Shown: positions 6,792 through 14,963, counted from the stretch's first letter. The stretch is DNA of 33,489 nt from Chloroflexota bacterium (GCA_003650185.1 QMOF01000001.1:1-33489), one strand, 5' to 3'. Notes: generated from the letters alone by a model not told the origin. A program made the numbers and translations.

Positions 6792-8990
6792 CTAGCTTTT
6801 CACCAGGTCAAAATAGGGTCCGAAATCGGTCTCGGTGCACAGCCTTCCGATCTTCTGATACTCGCGCTTGGTGGCCTTGATCAGGTGCTCCATATTGATC
6901 GTCCGGCCATCAGAAGCAGCCAGGAAGGCAGCTCCCAGGGCTATGTTCTTGATATTGCCGCCAGTTATCTTGAACTGGCTGGCCATGAACTTTAGGTCCA
7001 CACCCTCTGAAACAGGTGCCTCTTTGGGGAACACGCGCTGCCAGATACGGTAGCGGTCCTCCTCTTCAGGAGACGGGAACTCAATGCTGAAATGCATCCG
7101 GCGGGCAAACGCCTCGTCCAGGTTCTTGCGCAAGTTGGTTGCCAGGATGACTATCCCGTCGTACTCCTCCATCTTTTGCAGAAGGTAGGCGATTTCGATA
7201 TTGGCATAGCGATCGTGCGAGTCCCTCACCTCCGAGCGCTTGCCGAAGAGAGCATCTGCCTCATCAAAGAACAGGATGGCATTCGAATCCTGCGCCTCCC
7301 GAAATATCTTGTCCAGGTTTTTCTCGGTCTCACCGATATACTTGCTGACCACCGTGGACAGGTCGATCCTGTAAAGGTCGAGCCCCAGTTCGCCACTTAT
7401 GATTTCCGCAGCCATGGTCTTGCCCGTGCCAGAGGGGCCAGCGAAAAGTACGTTCAGACCCAGGCCCAGCGATAGCTTCTTCTCGAAGCTCCACTCCCCG
7501 TACACAACCTCCTTGTATCGAACATGGTTGGTGATCTCGCGGAGTTGGGCCATCTGGTCGTTGGGCAGGACTATGTCTTCCCAGGTAAACTTGGGCCTTA
7601 TCTTTCGTGCCACGGTGCTGAGTTTCTGATTGGACTGGGCACGGCAGGCTGACTGAAGGTCTTCCATGTCAATGTGAGCCTGTCCGTTCCCTCGGGCCAG
7701 CGCCATATTCCTGGCATTGGCCACTGCGTTACGAATCTGTCCACCGGTCAGGCGGAACTTGCTGGCCAGCGCCTCGAGATCGACACCAGCCCCGCACAGT
7801 CCACTGTCCAGATGCGCTCCCCACAGCTGTCTGCGGGCGCCGAACCCCGGTGTCGGCAGATCGATCTTCACCAGCGGCTTGCCGTCCAGCACACTCTGTG
7901 GCTCCCGGGTGACCCGGCTGCCCAAAAACACCAGTCCCGGCCATCGCTCCGTCCACTCCAGGATGCGTGCGCGCAGAGCCTCGAGATTCCTGTCTTCTTC
8001 CAGGAGCGCCTCGTAGCTGTCCCAGTACACGGCACCCTTCTGTAGCAATGCCTCGCGCCCAATGACTTGCAGGGCAACCTCTATCGGAACCTCCCCCGCC
8101 AGCATCCGGGGAATGTCGACAATGAGCAGCGGCATACCGAACTCGTGGCAAACAGCTTCAGCCGTCATCCGCTTCCCAGCACCACGTGGCCCCTGCAGGA
8201 AGAATGCCACCCCGCTGGTCGGGCTCTTCTCTTGAACCATCCTCTGTATGCGCTCCCTGATGTCCGGAGGCAACAGGACATCCGACAGCCCCACTTGGGG
8301 CTGTCGCAGGCTGGCGAAGGCAGCCAGGCGTACGTCGACCTCGTCCCAACCGAGGAGATAGTCCACCACCCGCTCCTCCACTCTCACGGCCTTCTCCAGG
8401 AGACAGCCACTGTCCGCTGAGCGAGCGTCCACCAGCGAGACCAGGCGATGGGTCAGCAGTTGGCCCTGGGGCAGAAAGATTGCCCTGAGCGCCAGCCTCT
8501 CCTCCGCAGAGCGTGCGATCAGCCGCAGGACAAGGTCAACCGTGGGCTCTTTCCTGGTCACGTCGTCCTGAAGGTAGGCGAAAAGCCTCTGGTACTTGAG
8601 GTCCAGATCAGGCAGCAGGGCAACCACGATAGTGTCGACCTCCGCCGCGGTCAAACCAAACGCCTGCCTCAAATACTCCAGCCTCAACTCAGCCCCGGAT
8701 TCCCGGGCCCTGTCCCTTTGCTCCCTGATGGTCTCCTCAACTGTGCGTAGATATTCGTCAAGCCTCAGCGCCGCCGCGTCCGATGACGCCGACTTAGACG
8801 TCCGACCCTCGTCGGGCTCGGATGAGAGCAGGCTGTCTATCTCCTCCTCAGATATATACAACCCCCGAAACTCGTCCCAGCTCCCCTGGGACCTCTGCCC
8901 ACGGAGTGCAATGACCTCGCGGCGCAGCATCAGGTCTATACGCCTGGCCTCTGCCAGGAGATGGTCCAGACTGCCGTCAAACCCGCTCAT
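6792..8990 (-). CDS. eCIS AAA+ ATPase (Afp15/Pvc15-like), two ATPase modules, first degenerate
   Basis: A 732-residue cytoplasmic ATPase needed for particle assembly in characterised eCIS. The start at 8990 has GAGG six bases upstream. An ATG at 9002 is an alternative, and residue numbers here follow that one. A helical N-terminal region (1-240) is followed by a first P-loop region, GPRGAGKR at 271-278, where the usual Ser/Thr after Lys is Arg, and no DE-type Walker B follows (YWDSYEA instead). The second module is intact: GPSGTGKT 522-529, ILFFDEADALFG from 576, ATNL sensor near 621, paired Arg near 634 and GGNIKN near 681. It resembles double-module classical AAA proteins in which only one ring hydrolyses ATP. 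Confidence 0.95.
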   Translation of the reverse strand: MSGFDGSLDHLLAEARRIDLMLRREVIALRGQRSQGSWDEFRGLYISEEEIDSLLSSEPDEGRTSKSASSDAAALRLDEYLRTVEETIREQRDRARESGAELRLEYLRQAFGLTAAEVDTIVVALLPDLDLKYQRLFAYLQDDVTRKEPTVDLVLRLIARSAEERLALRAIFLPQGQLLTHRLVSLVDARSADSGCLLEKAVRVEERVVDYLLGWDEVDVRLAAFASLRQPQVGLSDVLLPPDIRERIQRMVQEKSPTSGVAFFLQGPRGAGKRMTAEAVCHEFGMPLLIVDIPRMLAGEVPIEVALQVIGREALLQKGAVYWDSYEALLEEDRNLEALRARILEWTERWPGLVFLGSRVTREPQSVLDGKPLVKIDLPTPGFGARRQLWGAHLDSGLCGAGVDLEALASKFRLTGGQIRNAVANARNMALARGNGQAHIDMEDLQSACRAQSNQKLSTVARKIRPKFTWEDIVLPNDQMAQLREITNHVRYKEVVYGEWSFEKKLSLGLGLNVLFAGPSGTGKTMAAEIISGELGLDLYRIDLSTVVSKYIGETEKNLDKIFREAQDSNAILFFDEADALFGKRSEVRDSHDRYANIEIAYLLQKMEEYDGIVILATNLRKNLDEAFARRMHFSIEFPSPEEEDRYRIWQRVFPKEAPVSEGVDLKFMASQFKITGGNIKNIALGAAFLAASDGRTINMEHLIKATKREYQKIGRLCTETDFGPYFDLVKS

Positions 8991-9216
8991 CCCTGGCCTC
9001 ATGGTCTTGCACAGTCACGCCCAGCGCAGCGTCCTCGTCTGTTGAAGCGGAGTAGCTCGGCGGTGGGCTCAAGTGGCCCATGATGAACTCCATCATTTTC
9101 TCCGGCCTCAGGAAGTGCACCGCCTCCTGGGTACCAACATGCTGGACATATCCCCGGCTCATCCTGTGCTCTTCGTCCACCCAGATCTTGACCACAAATG
9201 AACTATAGTGACCCAT
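8977..9216 (-). CDS. Small conserved protein, first gene of the eCIS operon
   Basis: A 79-residue protein. Its core, FVVKIWVDEEHRMSRGYVQHV followed by a short break and a helix with KMMEFIMGHL, resembles a small uncharacterised family often seen at the head of eCIS or AAA-ATPase loci. I know no function for it. The C-terminal 25 residues are acidic and probably disordered. The gene overlaps the ATPase gene by 14 bases (or 26 if the earlier start is used), so the two are translationally coupled. The phased repeats at 9300-9340 lie 84 bases upstream of its ATG, which makes this the likely first gene of the transcript. Confidence 0.75.
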   Translation of the reverse strand: MGHYSSFVVKIWVDEEHRMSRGYVQHVGTQEAVHFLRPEKMMEFIMGHLSPPPSYSASTDEDAALGVTVQDHEARDERV

Positions 9217-9299
9217 TCAACCACCCGTGAGCCCCCACATTAGACACACTCTAGACCGGGGCCACTGTCAGTGCTCCAATGAGTAAGGTTAGTAGGTAA

Positions 9300-9340
9300 C
9301 GGTGAATATCCGGATAATTGACGGTGAATCGGCGGTGAAT
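9300..9340 (-). promoter_or_regulatory. Four 11-bp-phased direct repeats, probable BTAD/SARP operator of the eCIS operon
   Basis: On the plus strand CGGTGAAT occurs at 9300, 9322 and 9333, and a 6-of-8 match (CGGATAAT) at 9311. All four begin exactly 11 bases apart, which puts every copy on the same face of the helix. SARP-family activators bind direct heptamer repeats with 11- or 22-bp spacing next to the -10 region. The array lies between the regulator gene and the eCIS operon, 84 bases before the first start codon. No good -35 follows it on the minus strand, as expected for an activator-dependent promoter. Confidence 0.7.
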
Positions 9341-9459
9341 CAGCCGCTCGGGGGGCAACACGTGGCAGATTGCCCGGATGGGGCCAGCTTCGAAAGGGGA
9401 ACGCAACGCCGCGTGGGGGCATGGGGGCTTTGATAGCGGGGATTGTGAAGGGAGGGTGC

Positions 9460-10509
9460 CTAGATGTGCTCGCCGCTCAACAGCTTCGTGTACAGTCCCA
9501 CCGTGCGGGCATCCGGGGATACCTCCAACTCGGCTTTCATGGTCCTCTCGCACAGGCGGTACCAGTTTATGGCCCGGCTGCGTTGCCCGAGGCGACTGTG
9601 ACAGCACATCAGGCGCTGGTAGGCGTCCTCACGGCACGGGTCCTTGGTCAGTATCTTCTGGCAATACACAATGCAGCCTTCATAGTCATCTTGTTTCATG
9701 GAATAGTCGGCCAGTCGGCCCAATATGGCAAGATAGGTGTCTTTGACAGCCTCGCGCCGCAGCGTGGTCCACTCCTCGTAGAGGTTGTCCTCCATGTAGT
9801 CACCTTTGTAGAGCGACTCAGCCGTCTGATGCTCCTTAATTGCCTCGGCAATCTCTCCCTGCTTCTCCAGGCGCTTTGCGGTCTGCCAATGGTGCTCGAA
9901 CTCGTCAACGTCCAACCACAGATCAACCGCTGGGTTGATCATGTAGTTTCCGTCCTGGCATAAGATCCATGCAAAATCACCGTTCGACCCATGGGCTGCG
10001 CCCAGAGCCTGCCGCAGGGCTCGCGCCGCCGCCTTCAAGTTGTTGTTTGCCAGTGAGGGCTCCCAACCCGGCCACAGGGCCTCCATCAGTATGTCTTTGG
10101 CAACCGGATGGCCACGCTGGCCCACGAGATACTTTAGCAGAGACTTCGCCTTGGTGCTGTGCCACTGGTCAATCTTGATGCAACCGACGCGCACCTGGAA
10201 TCTGCCCAGACAATACACCTCAAGAGTGGGGACAGCAAGAGTTTCGCCAGATGTCATTACGCTGTTACAACCGGAGCGCTGACCGTCAGCAACGATCAAA
10301 CTCCCATTTCGCTCCGCAGCGTTTTTCTCCAGGGCCTCAAGAGCGGTGCGCAGATGCTTACCTGTAGCAGCTTCCCTCTGGCCCAGGTACAAACTGACGT
10401 TGTCTAGTTGCTCGATAGCCCGACGGTAGTCGCGCTGCACCAATCTGAGGATTTCAACAGCGGTCTGGTAGGGGTTAGCCAGCTCGTCGTTTGTGTCCGC
10501 CTTTCGCAC
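9460..10509 (-). CDS. BTAD/SARP-family transcriptional activator, probable regulator of the eCIS
   Basis: A 349-residue protein starting at GTG 10509. Residues 1-90 are helical and unassigned. About 95-190 form an OmpR-type winged helix of the SARP kind (LEVYCLGRFQVRVG, then KAKSLLKYLVGQRGHPVAKDIL, EALWPG and LKAAARALRQAL). About 200-345 form the bacterial transcriptional activation domain, made of TPR-like helices (EFEHHWQTAKRLEKQG, YKGDYMEDNLYEEW, REDAYQRLMCCHSRLGQRSRAI). Such regulators activate neighbouring clusters. This one points toward the eCIS operon and has a phased repeat array in between. No NB-ARC or sensor domain is present, so the signal is unknown. Confidence 0.88.
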   Translation of the reverse strand: MRKADTNDELANPYQTAVEILRLVQRDYRRAIEQLDNVSLYLGQREAATGKHLRTALEALEKNAAERNGSLIVADGQRSGCNSVMTSGETLAVPTLEVYCLGRFQVRVGCIKIDQWHSTKAKSLLKYLVGQRGHPVAKDILMEALWPGWEPSLANNNLKAAARALRQALGAAHGSNGDFAWILCQDGNYMINPAVDLWLDVDEFEHHWQTAKRLEKQGEIAEAIKEHQTAESLYKGDYMEDNLYEEWTTLRREAVKDTYLAILGRLADYSMKQDDYEGCIVYCQKILTKDPCREDAYQRLMCCHSRLGQRSRAINWYRLCERTMKAELEVSPDARTVGLYTKLLSGEHI

Positions 10510-10679
10510 GCTTGACCAGTCCTTCCTGGTATCCCGTGACCGGGAACAAGCAGCCTTGTGTCCACCTCACCAGGGTTCAACCAGGGCGTGTTGGACGCAC
10601 CTAATCTACACGTCCGAAGCTAATACCATACCAAGAACTGCGAAGCGCCGGGCGCGCCCACCGCGCCAGCTTGCCCATA

Positions 10680-10723
10680 AGAATACCACGGCGCCGGTTA
10701 AAAGAGAATTGCAGAACGGTTAA
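10680..10723 (-). promoter_or_regulatory. Possible autoregulatory site of the BTAD regulator
   Basis: CGGTTAA occurs on the plus strand at 10695 and 10717, 22 bases (two helical turns) apart. It differs by one base from the CGGTGAA core of the eCIS array. On the minus strand the proximal copy is followed after nine bases by TATTCT (10685-10680), a 4-of-6 match to a -10 box. The spacing resembles SARP promoters. It lies about 170 bases ahead of the regulator's GTG. Bases 10510-10679 hold no gene I can support. Confidence 0.4.
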
Positions 10724-10743
10724 GAAAAGGTCTCAATATCGCT

Positions 10744-11067
10744 TCATTTGTTGCTGCAGGGTAACTCGACACAGGGGTGCCGCTCCATTATGGCGCGCTT
10801 TTTACCCGCACCTGCCGCCACACAAACCCCAGCCAGGAAATCAGCGCACGGCAGGCCAGCAAACTGCTCCCAGGCGGCGAACACCCCTGCCGCGGATTGA
10901 CCGAGCGCTGCCTCCTCCGGTATCAAGGTTACGAAAACAAAAAATACGCCGATCAAGAAGACTGCTCCAGCTACTGCTCCCCCCACCAGGCATCCCCCCG
11001 CAACTGAGCCCTCCTTCAGCCATTCTTTGCACCCTCCGCTCCTCCTTGCAGAACGCCATGACCGCAC
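10744..11067 (-). CDS. Possible small membrane protein
   Basis: A frame of up to 107 codons. After a basic N-terminus comes KEWLKEG, a glycine-rich hydrophobic stretch long enough for one membrane helix (about residues 22-50, including AVFLIGVFFVFVTLIP), and a second mildly hydrophobic part with three Cys. The amphipathic start, membrane helix and charged tail look like a real protein. The initiation codon is unclear, no homologue is recognised and the flanks are non-coding. It could be spurious. It is not obviously linked to the eCIS regulator downstream. Confidence 0.38.
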   Translation of the reverse strand: MRSWRSARRSGGCKEWLKEGSVAGGCLVGGAVAGAVFLIGVFFVFVTLIPEEAALGQSAAGVFAAWEQFAGLPCADFLAGVCVAAGAGKKRAIMERHPCVELPCSNK

Positions 11068-11189
11068 CCGACCTCAGACACCTCGTCTGAGCCGGCGGCC
11101 GGCAGAAGAGTTACGCGAACTGAAGGGGAAACGAGGGCCGTGGCCCTTGAGTACCTCTCAGACAGCAAGCGGCACACCTTGTTTACCAC

Positions 11190-11684
11190 CTAAGGGAAAG
11201 GTGGTCGATACTTGATGTCAAGCTCCTTCAAGGCGCTGTTGCGCAGCTTTGTCAGCGACTTCCAGAGCGCTTCCCGCTCTTCTTTTGAGAGAGACGACAT
11301 GATCTTGCTTATTATCCGTCTCTTCTCTCTCGAACGATGGTAGAATTCTTCGCCTTTCTCCGTGACCTCAATCCTGACGAGGTTCTTCCTATCCAGGTCT
11401 CGCACCCTCCTGACCAGCCCCTGGGCCTCCATGCGGTCCAACAGTCCCGATATCGTGTGCGGCTCCCGAAACAGCACGCGCGATATCTTTGCTGGCGTCA
11501 CCGGCCCATCCAGGCTCTTGACGAAGAACAACACCGTAGCCTTCGCCATGGTGATGTCGGCTTGTCTGAGCTCATGCTCCCTGGCCCGCGCTATTGCGTC
11601 TCGGGCCTGGTGCAGCAGGGCCCACAGCCTGAAGTCCTCGTCAGCGTCTACAGCCGTCACTCGCGATTTGGGCATGATCGGCAT
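11190..11684 (-). CDS. MarR-family transcriptional regulator
   Basis: A 164-residue winged-helix regulator. An N-terminal dimerisation helix with LLHQARDAIARAREHEL is followed by the wHTH (about 45-120): AKATVLFFVKSL, the recognition-helix region ISRVLFREPHTISGLLDRME, and the wing with LVRRVRDLDRKNLVRIEVTEKG. The C-terminal helices (IISKIMSSLSKEEREAL) close the dimer interface. MarR proteins usually repress nearby genes and respond to small aromatic or acyl ligands. The target is not evident, because the flanking genes on both sides are unrelated and probably separately transcribed. A short stem spans the stop codon (11185-11205) but has no U tract. Confidence 0.92.
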   Translation of the reverse strand: MPIMPKSRVTAVDADEDFRLWALLHQARDAIARAREHELRQADITMAKATVLFFVKSLDGPVTPAKISRVLFREPHTISGLLDRMEAQGLVRRVRDLDRKNLVRIEVTEKGEEFYHRSREKRRIISKIMSSLSKEEREALWKSLTKLRNSALKELDIKYRPPFP

Positions 11685-11806
11685 ACCCGCGACATATCTC
11701 TTGCGTCACCACGTGTGGCGGAATACTATCACAAATTCACAGTGCCCTGCCACCAGAAAGCTATGCCGCCCAAGCACCTGTCCTCAGCGCCAGGCGTACC
11801 CCGCCG

Positions 11807-11998
11807 TCAGTCGGCTCTTTCGAGGTAGATAGCCGAGCCCTCAAAGTCTATTCTTTTCAGCACTCCCTCTATCTCCTTCGTCTCGCCAAAGAGGGTGGAC
11901 AGCCGGACCTGGCCCCCCTCGATTTCCATGAGAGCCACGTCTTCCGCAAGAAGCTCCGGCTCGCCTTTTCCTTCCGCATAGGCTTTTGCCAGGCACAT
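11807..11998 (-). CDS. cooT: CooT-like nickel-binding protein
   Basis: A 63-residue protein beginning MCLAKAY, with an acidic LLAEDVALMEIEGGQVRLSTLFGE body and a closing IDFEGSAIYLE. This matches the CooT family. In Rhodospirillum rubrum CooT is a dimeric nickel chaperone linked to carbon monoxide dehydrogenase maturation and binds Ni(II) through Cys2, which is present here. The ATG directly follows the stop of the His-containing helical gene with no gap, so the two are made together. A CODH/ACS epsilon-like gene lies at 31217, but no CODH catalytic gene is in the window. Confidence 0.85.
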   Translation of the reverse strand: MCLAKAYAEGKGEPELLAEDVALMEIEGGQVRLSTLFGETKEIEGVLKRIDFEGSAIYLERAD

Positions 11999-12214
11999 CT
12001 AGCCCTCCTTCAGCTTCTCCAGAGCAGCAAGCAGGAACTCATTCCCTTTCTTCACTTGCTGGGCTGCTTGCGCAATGGCCGCGCGGACTGCATCTTCTCC
12101 CAAGCCCCCGGCCTTCTCGGCCCACTCCATGAACTCTTCAGCATGCTCACTGTTGTGCTCAATCCAATGATCCAACAGTATCTTCAGCTTCTCTCTATCG
12201 CTCATCTCCGGCAC
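11999..12214 (-). CDS. Small helical protein with spaced His residues, partner of CooT
   Basis: A 71-residue, all-helical, acidic protein. The first helix holds His16, His20 and His24 (DHWIEHNSEHAEEF), one turn apart on one face, a plausible metal site. The second helix region (AVRAAIAQAAQQVKKGNEFLLAALEKL) resembles a coiled-coil hairpin. I recall small proteins of this type beside CooT genes, but no function is established to my knowledge. A nickel storage or transfer role is inferred from the His pattern and the zero-gap coupling to cooT. The start may be the GTG at 12214 or the ATG at 12205. Neither has an ideal ribosome site. Confidence 0.75.
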   Translation of the reverse strand: MPEMSDREKLKILLDHWIEHNSEHAEEFMEWAEKAGGLGEDAVRAAIAQAAQQVKKGNEFLLAALEKLKEG

Positions 12215-12243
12215 GACGCTACCCCGCGCTTGTGTTCGGCGCT

Positions 12244-12272
12244 ATTATACAGCATGGCCACGCTGGTATGAA
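12244..12272 (-). promoter_or_regulatory. Sigma-70-type promoter for the cooT pair
   Basis: On the minus strand TTCATA (12272-12267) and a perfect TATAAT (12249-12244) are separated by 17 bases. The -10 box lies about 30 bases upstream of the first start codon, giving a short leader. Confidence 0.65.
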
Positions 12273-12366
12273 GTGTGCCCCATAGAAACCACCTCCCGTG
12301 ATTGCCGATCGCCATCTTGAAATGCTCATGCCCCCAGAGCACAGGACAAGCGACCACCGTAGTCGG

Positions 12367-12759
12367 TCAGTCGTTGTCCCTGTCCCTCCCATCCAGGACA
12401 CGGTACTCAACGTCTATCACCCGAGCCCTGGTGTCGATCTCCTTTCTCCACCGGCGCACCAGCGACCAGACCCTGAAACCGACCACCCCGGAAAGGATGA
12501 GCAGGAAAGTCACCATGAGCAAACCTGCCACCAGGAACAGTGGCAAGGCCAGGATGGTCAGGGACAAGAGCAGCCAGTCCAGCAGGAGCCCCCGTCCGGT
12601 CCTTCGCAGTTTGCCTACATATCCAAGGCGGTACACGTTCATCAGGGAACCCCGCACCACCTCCGCCCACCATGGAGACCATCCGCTGGCGGGCGGCGTA
12701 TATTCGTGTAACCCCTTGAGTGGTCCCAAGGCTGGCGCATGCTCATCATCCGGCCTCAA
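12367..12759 (-). CDS. Small membrane protein with two probable transmembrane helices
   Basis: A protein of up to 130 residues. After a soluble N-terminus come two adjacent hydrophobic segments (about residues 57-95: WLLLSLTILALPLFLVAGLL and FLLILSGVVGF) forming a hairpin, then a charged C-terminus (RRWRKEIDTRARVID and DGRDRDND). No family is recognised. The frame begins at TTG 12759, overlapping the end of the GalT-like gene by 14 bases, so it is probably translated by coupling to that gene. A downstream in-frame start cannot be excluded. By topology both ends would face the same side. Confidence 0.65.
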   Translation of the reverse strand: MRPDDEHAPALGPLKGLHEYTPPASGWSPWWAEVVRGSLMNVYRLGYVGKLRRTGRGLLLDWLLLSLTILALPLFLVAGLLMVTFLLILSGVVGFRVWSLVRRWRKEIDTRARVIDVEYRVLDGRDRDND

Positions 12760-13780
12760 AAAAAGCTTTCAGCTTCCTGGCGGTGTCCTCCGGCGGAGTC
12801 TCGATGTCCGCCTCATAGTGGAACCTCTCCAGAATGCCTGTATCGTTGCGGTAGAAGGGCTGGAATACCGGTCTCGAGATCAGCTTGGCGTGCAGACAGT
12901 AGTATGGCACCTCCTCTCCCAGGCGCGCCGAGAAAGTGCAGAGGTTAAAGGAATTGATGCCCATCCGGTCGTAAGCCCGCAGCAACCTGACCACGCAGTC
13001 GGCGAAGTCCGACGCTTCCTCTGGCCTCAGGCCCATCAAGTTGCTGCTGCCCCTGAATATGATCAGGGCTTCCCTGTTCCCCTGGGGTGCAAAGGGGGCA
13101 ATAACAGCCACTGAATTGTGCTCCCCTATATACCTCTCTCCCCTTCGCTTCTCCTCCTCAACCACGTCACACCAGAAACACCGCCCATACCTGGAGAAGT
13201 AGTCCCGGCTGCACTGAAGCAGCCTATCCTGATATGGGGTCGGCTTCCTGTCCACCAGTACCTGGACATGGGGATGGAACATGCTTGCCGCACTGGGTGG
13301 AAGATGGTTCCACAGATAGATGGGGTACCCGACTTCCTGGGCATGATGACTGACCCTCGCCAGATACTCCCTGGTCGCTGTCAGGTTGTCAACCAGCATG
13401 TACGGCTCGAACTGGTCCAGTTCCAGGAAGTGCCTCGAAGTCAAGGTACCGGTGGCGTGGTACTCAGCCAGAGGATACAGGTTCGGAAAGAAGCAGCAAT
13501 CGCCGCTCCTGATTCTGCCTTCCGCACAAAGCTCTGCCGGGAACAGGGGGGTGGCCTGCTCGACGTTCTCCGGACAGAAGGGACATTCATCCGGCTTACC
13601 TACCACCTGGCTGAAGTCGGCCTTCGCCGAGGTTTCCTTCAGTCTTTCTGCCCTCCTGACGTTGATGCGGCACCGTGCGCCGGTGAGGGGGTCTTCTCTA
13701 TACTCAATCGACTGGGTCTCCCTGCCGAAGGAGTGGGGAGACAAGAACACCGAAGTCGCAGCCACCTTGTGGAATTTCAT
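12746..13780 (-). CDS. GalT-like HIT-superfamily nucleotidyltransferase
   Basis: A 344-residue protein of the galactose-1-phosphate uridylyltransferase branch of the HIT superfamily. These enzymes transfer a nucleotidyl group between a sugar 1-phosphate and a nucleotide sugar through a histidine intermediate. It shows a Cys-x-x-Cys metal pair in CPFCPEN (66 and 69), FFPNLYPLAEYHAT near 97-110, and the active-site HPHVQ at 169-173 (usual GalT form HPHxQ). A further CxxC is in CFWCDVV. Sequence and a partner-less locus leave open UDP-glucose/galactose exchange and ADP-glucose phosphorylase-like activity. AGGA precedes the ATG. It lies 76 bases after dnaJ and may belong to the heat-shock transcript. 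Confidence 0.82.
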   Translation of the reverse strand: MKFHKVAATSVFLSPHSFGRETQSIEYREDPLTGARCRINVRRAERLKETSAKADFSQVVGKPDECPFCPENVEQATPLFPAELCAEGRIRSGDCCFFPNLYPLAEYHATGTLTSRHFLELDQFEPYMLVDNLTATREYLARVSHHAQEVGYPIYLWNHLPPSAASMFHPHVQVLVDRKPTPYQDRLLQCSRDYFSRYGRCFWCDVVEEEKRRGERYIGEHNSVAVIAPFAPQGNREALIIFRGSSNLMGLRPEEASDFADCVVRLLRAYDRMGINSFNLCTFSARLGEEVPYYCLHAKLISRPVFQPFYRNDTGILERFHYEADIETPPEDTARKLKAFFEAG

Positions 13781-13856
13781 TCAGTCCTTTGCCTCGGCCC
13801 TCGCAGGCCGGCGGCGATCTGGACACGCGCCACCTTTGCAGGGCAGAGTGAGCAGA

Positions 13857-14963
13857 TCAGCGCGGGCGCTTCCTTCTCAATTCCTGGAACCTTCTCAACA
13901 GTTCCTTCTGCTCTTCGGTCAGGTCAGTGGGGGTGACGACCTTTGCCACCACGTACTCGTCGCCTCTGCCGTGACCGCCTAGATGCGGGATTCCTGCATT
14001 GGCAATCCTGAACACCGCCCCATTCTGCGTCCCTTCAGGCACCTCTAGCATCAGGCTGCCCTCCAGGCCCGGTATGCCATCAATCTGGCCCCCCAGGGCT
14101 GCCAGGGACATATCAATTTCCTTCACCACATATATGTCATCGCCATGCCGCTCGAAAACCGGGTGCTTTTCCACATTCACAACGACATACAGGTCCCCGC
14201 TCTCCGCGCCGTCAGGGCTGGGCTCTCCCTCGCCCTCAACCCTGATGTTGTGCCCCGTATCTGCGCCCGGAGGAATGTTGACCACGATCTCTCTTACCTT
14301 CTCAATGGAGCCCTTGCCGCGGCACTCCTGGCACGGGTCCGCTATAACCCTGCCTCTCCCTCCACACTCATTACAGACGGTTATCTGCCGGATGACGGTG
14401 AAACCCGACCTGTGTTCGCTTATTGACTGCCCCGAGCCGCGGCAGGTGCGACACTCTTTCAGACCTCCTTCCTTCGCTCCCGAGCCTCCGCACGCACCGC
14501 AAGTCTGCACCCGGGGTATCTCGATCTTCTTCTCCTTGCCAAAGGCTACATCCTCCAGGGTGACCGACAGGTCATATCTCAAGTCAGCGCCTCTGCGGGC
14601 CCGTCTGGTCCTGCCTCCTCTGCGCCTGCCAAAGAAGCTGTCAAAGATGCTTTCACCAAATCCAAAGCCTCCACCGAAGAGGTCATCGAGAATACTGCTA
14701 AAGTCAACGCCCCTGAATATGTCTTCCTGGGTGAGACCCTCGAGCCCAGCATGGCCATACGTATCGTACAGCCGCCTTTTCTGCCTATCGCTGAGCACTG
14801 CGTAGGCCTCGTTTATCTCCTTCATCTTCTCCGCAGCCGCTGGGTCGCCCGGGTTTCGGTCGGGGTGATACTTCATGGCCAGGCTGCGATAAGCCTTTCT
14901 CAACGCAGCCTCATCAGCGTTCTTGTCTACGCCCAAGACCTCGTAGTAGTCCAGCTTAGCCAT
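13857..14963 (-). CDS. dnaJ: Chaperone protein DnaJ (type I Hsp40)
   Basis: A 368-residue co-chaperone that stimulates the ATPase of DnaK and presents unfolded clients. The order of domains is canonical. The J domain has YYEVLGVDKNA and the catalytic HPD in YHPDRNPGD. The Gly/Phe linker is around GGGFGFGESIFDSFFG. Four CxxCxGxG zinc repeats follow (CGACGGSG, CRTCRGSG, CNECGGRG, CQECRGKG), then the C-terminal substrate-binding domains. The start is the ATG at 14963. A TTG five codons earlier would add residues not seen in the family. It lies 17 bases after fmdB and shares its CIRCE promoter. dnaK, grpE and hrcA are not in the window. Confidence 0.96.
   Translation of the reverse strand: MAKLDYYEVLGVDKNADEAALRKAYRSLAMKYHPDRNPGDPAAAEKMKEINEAYAVLSDRQKRRLYDTYGHAGLEGLTQEDIFRGVDFSSILDDLFGGGFGFGESIFDSFFGRRRGGRTRRARRGADLRYDLSVTLEDVAFGKEKKIEIPRVQTCGACGGSGAKEGGLKECRTCRGSGQSISEHRSGFTVIRQITVCNECGGRGRVIADPCQECRGKGSIEKVREIVVNIPPGADTGHNIRVEGEGEPSPDGAESGDLYVVVNVEKHPVFERHGDDIYVVKEIDMSLAALGGQIDGIPGLEGSLMLEVPEGTQNGAVFRIANAGIPHLGGHGRGDEYVVAKVVTPTDLTEEQKELLRRFQELRRKRPR

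Noticed and set aside
1..9216. A contractile-tailed prophage
   Set aside because: No capsid, portal, terminase, integrase or lysis genes. The DUF4157, DUF4255 and AAA+ ATPase genes are marks of an eCIS.
11185..11205. Stem of seven base pairs over the MarR stop codon as a terminator
   Set aside because: It is short, overlaps the coding end and has no T tract on either strand.
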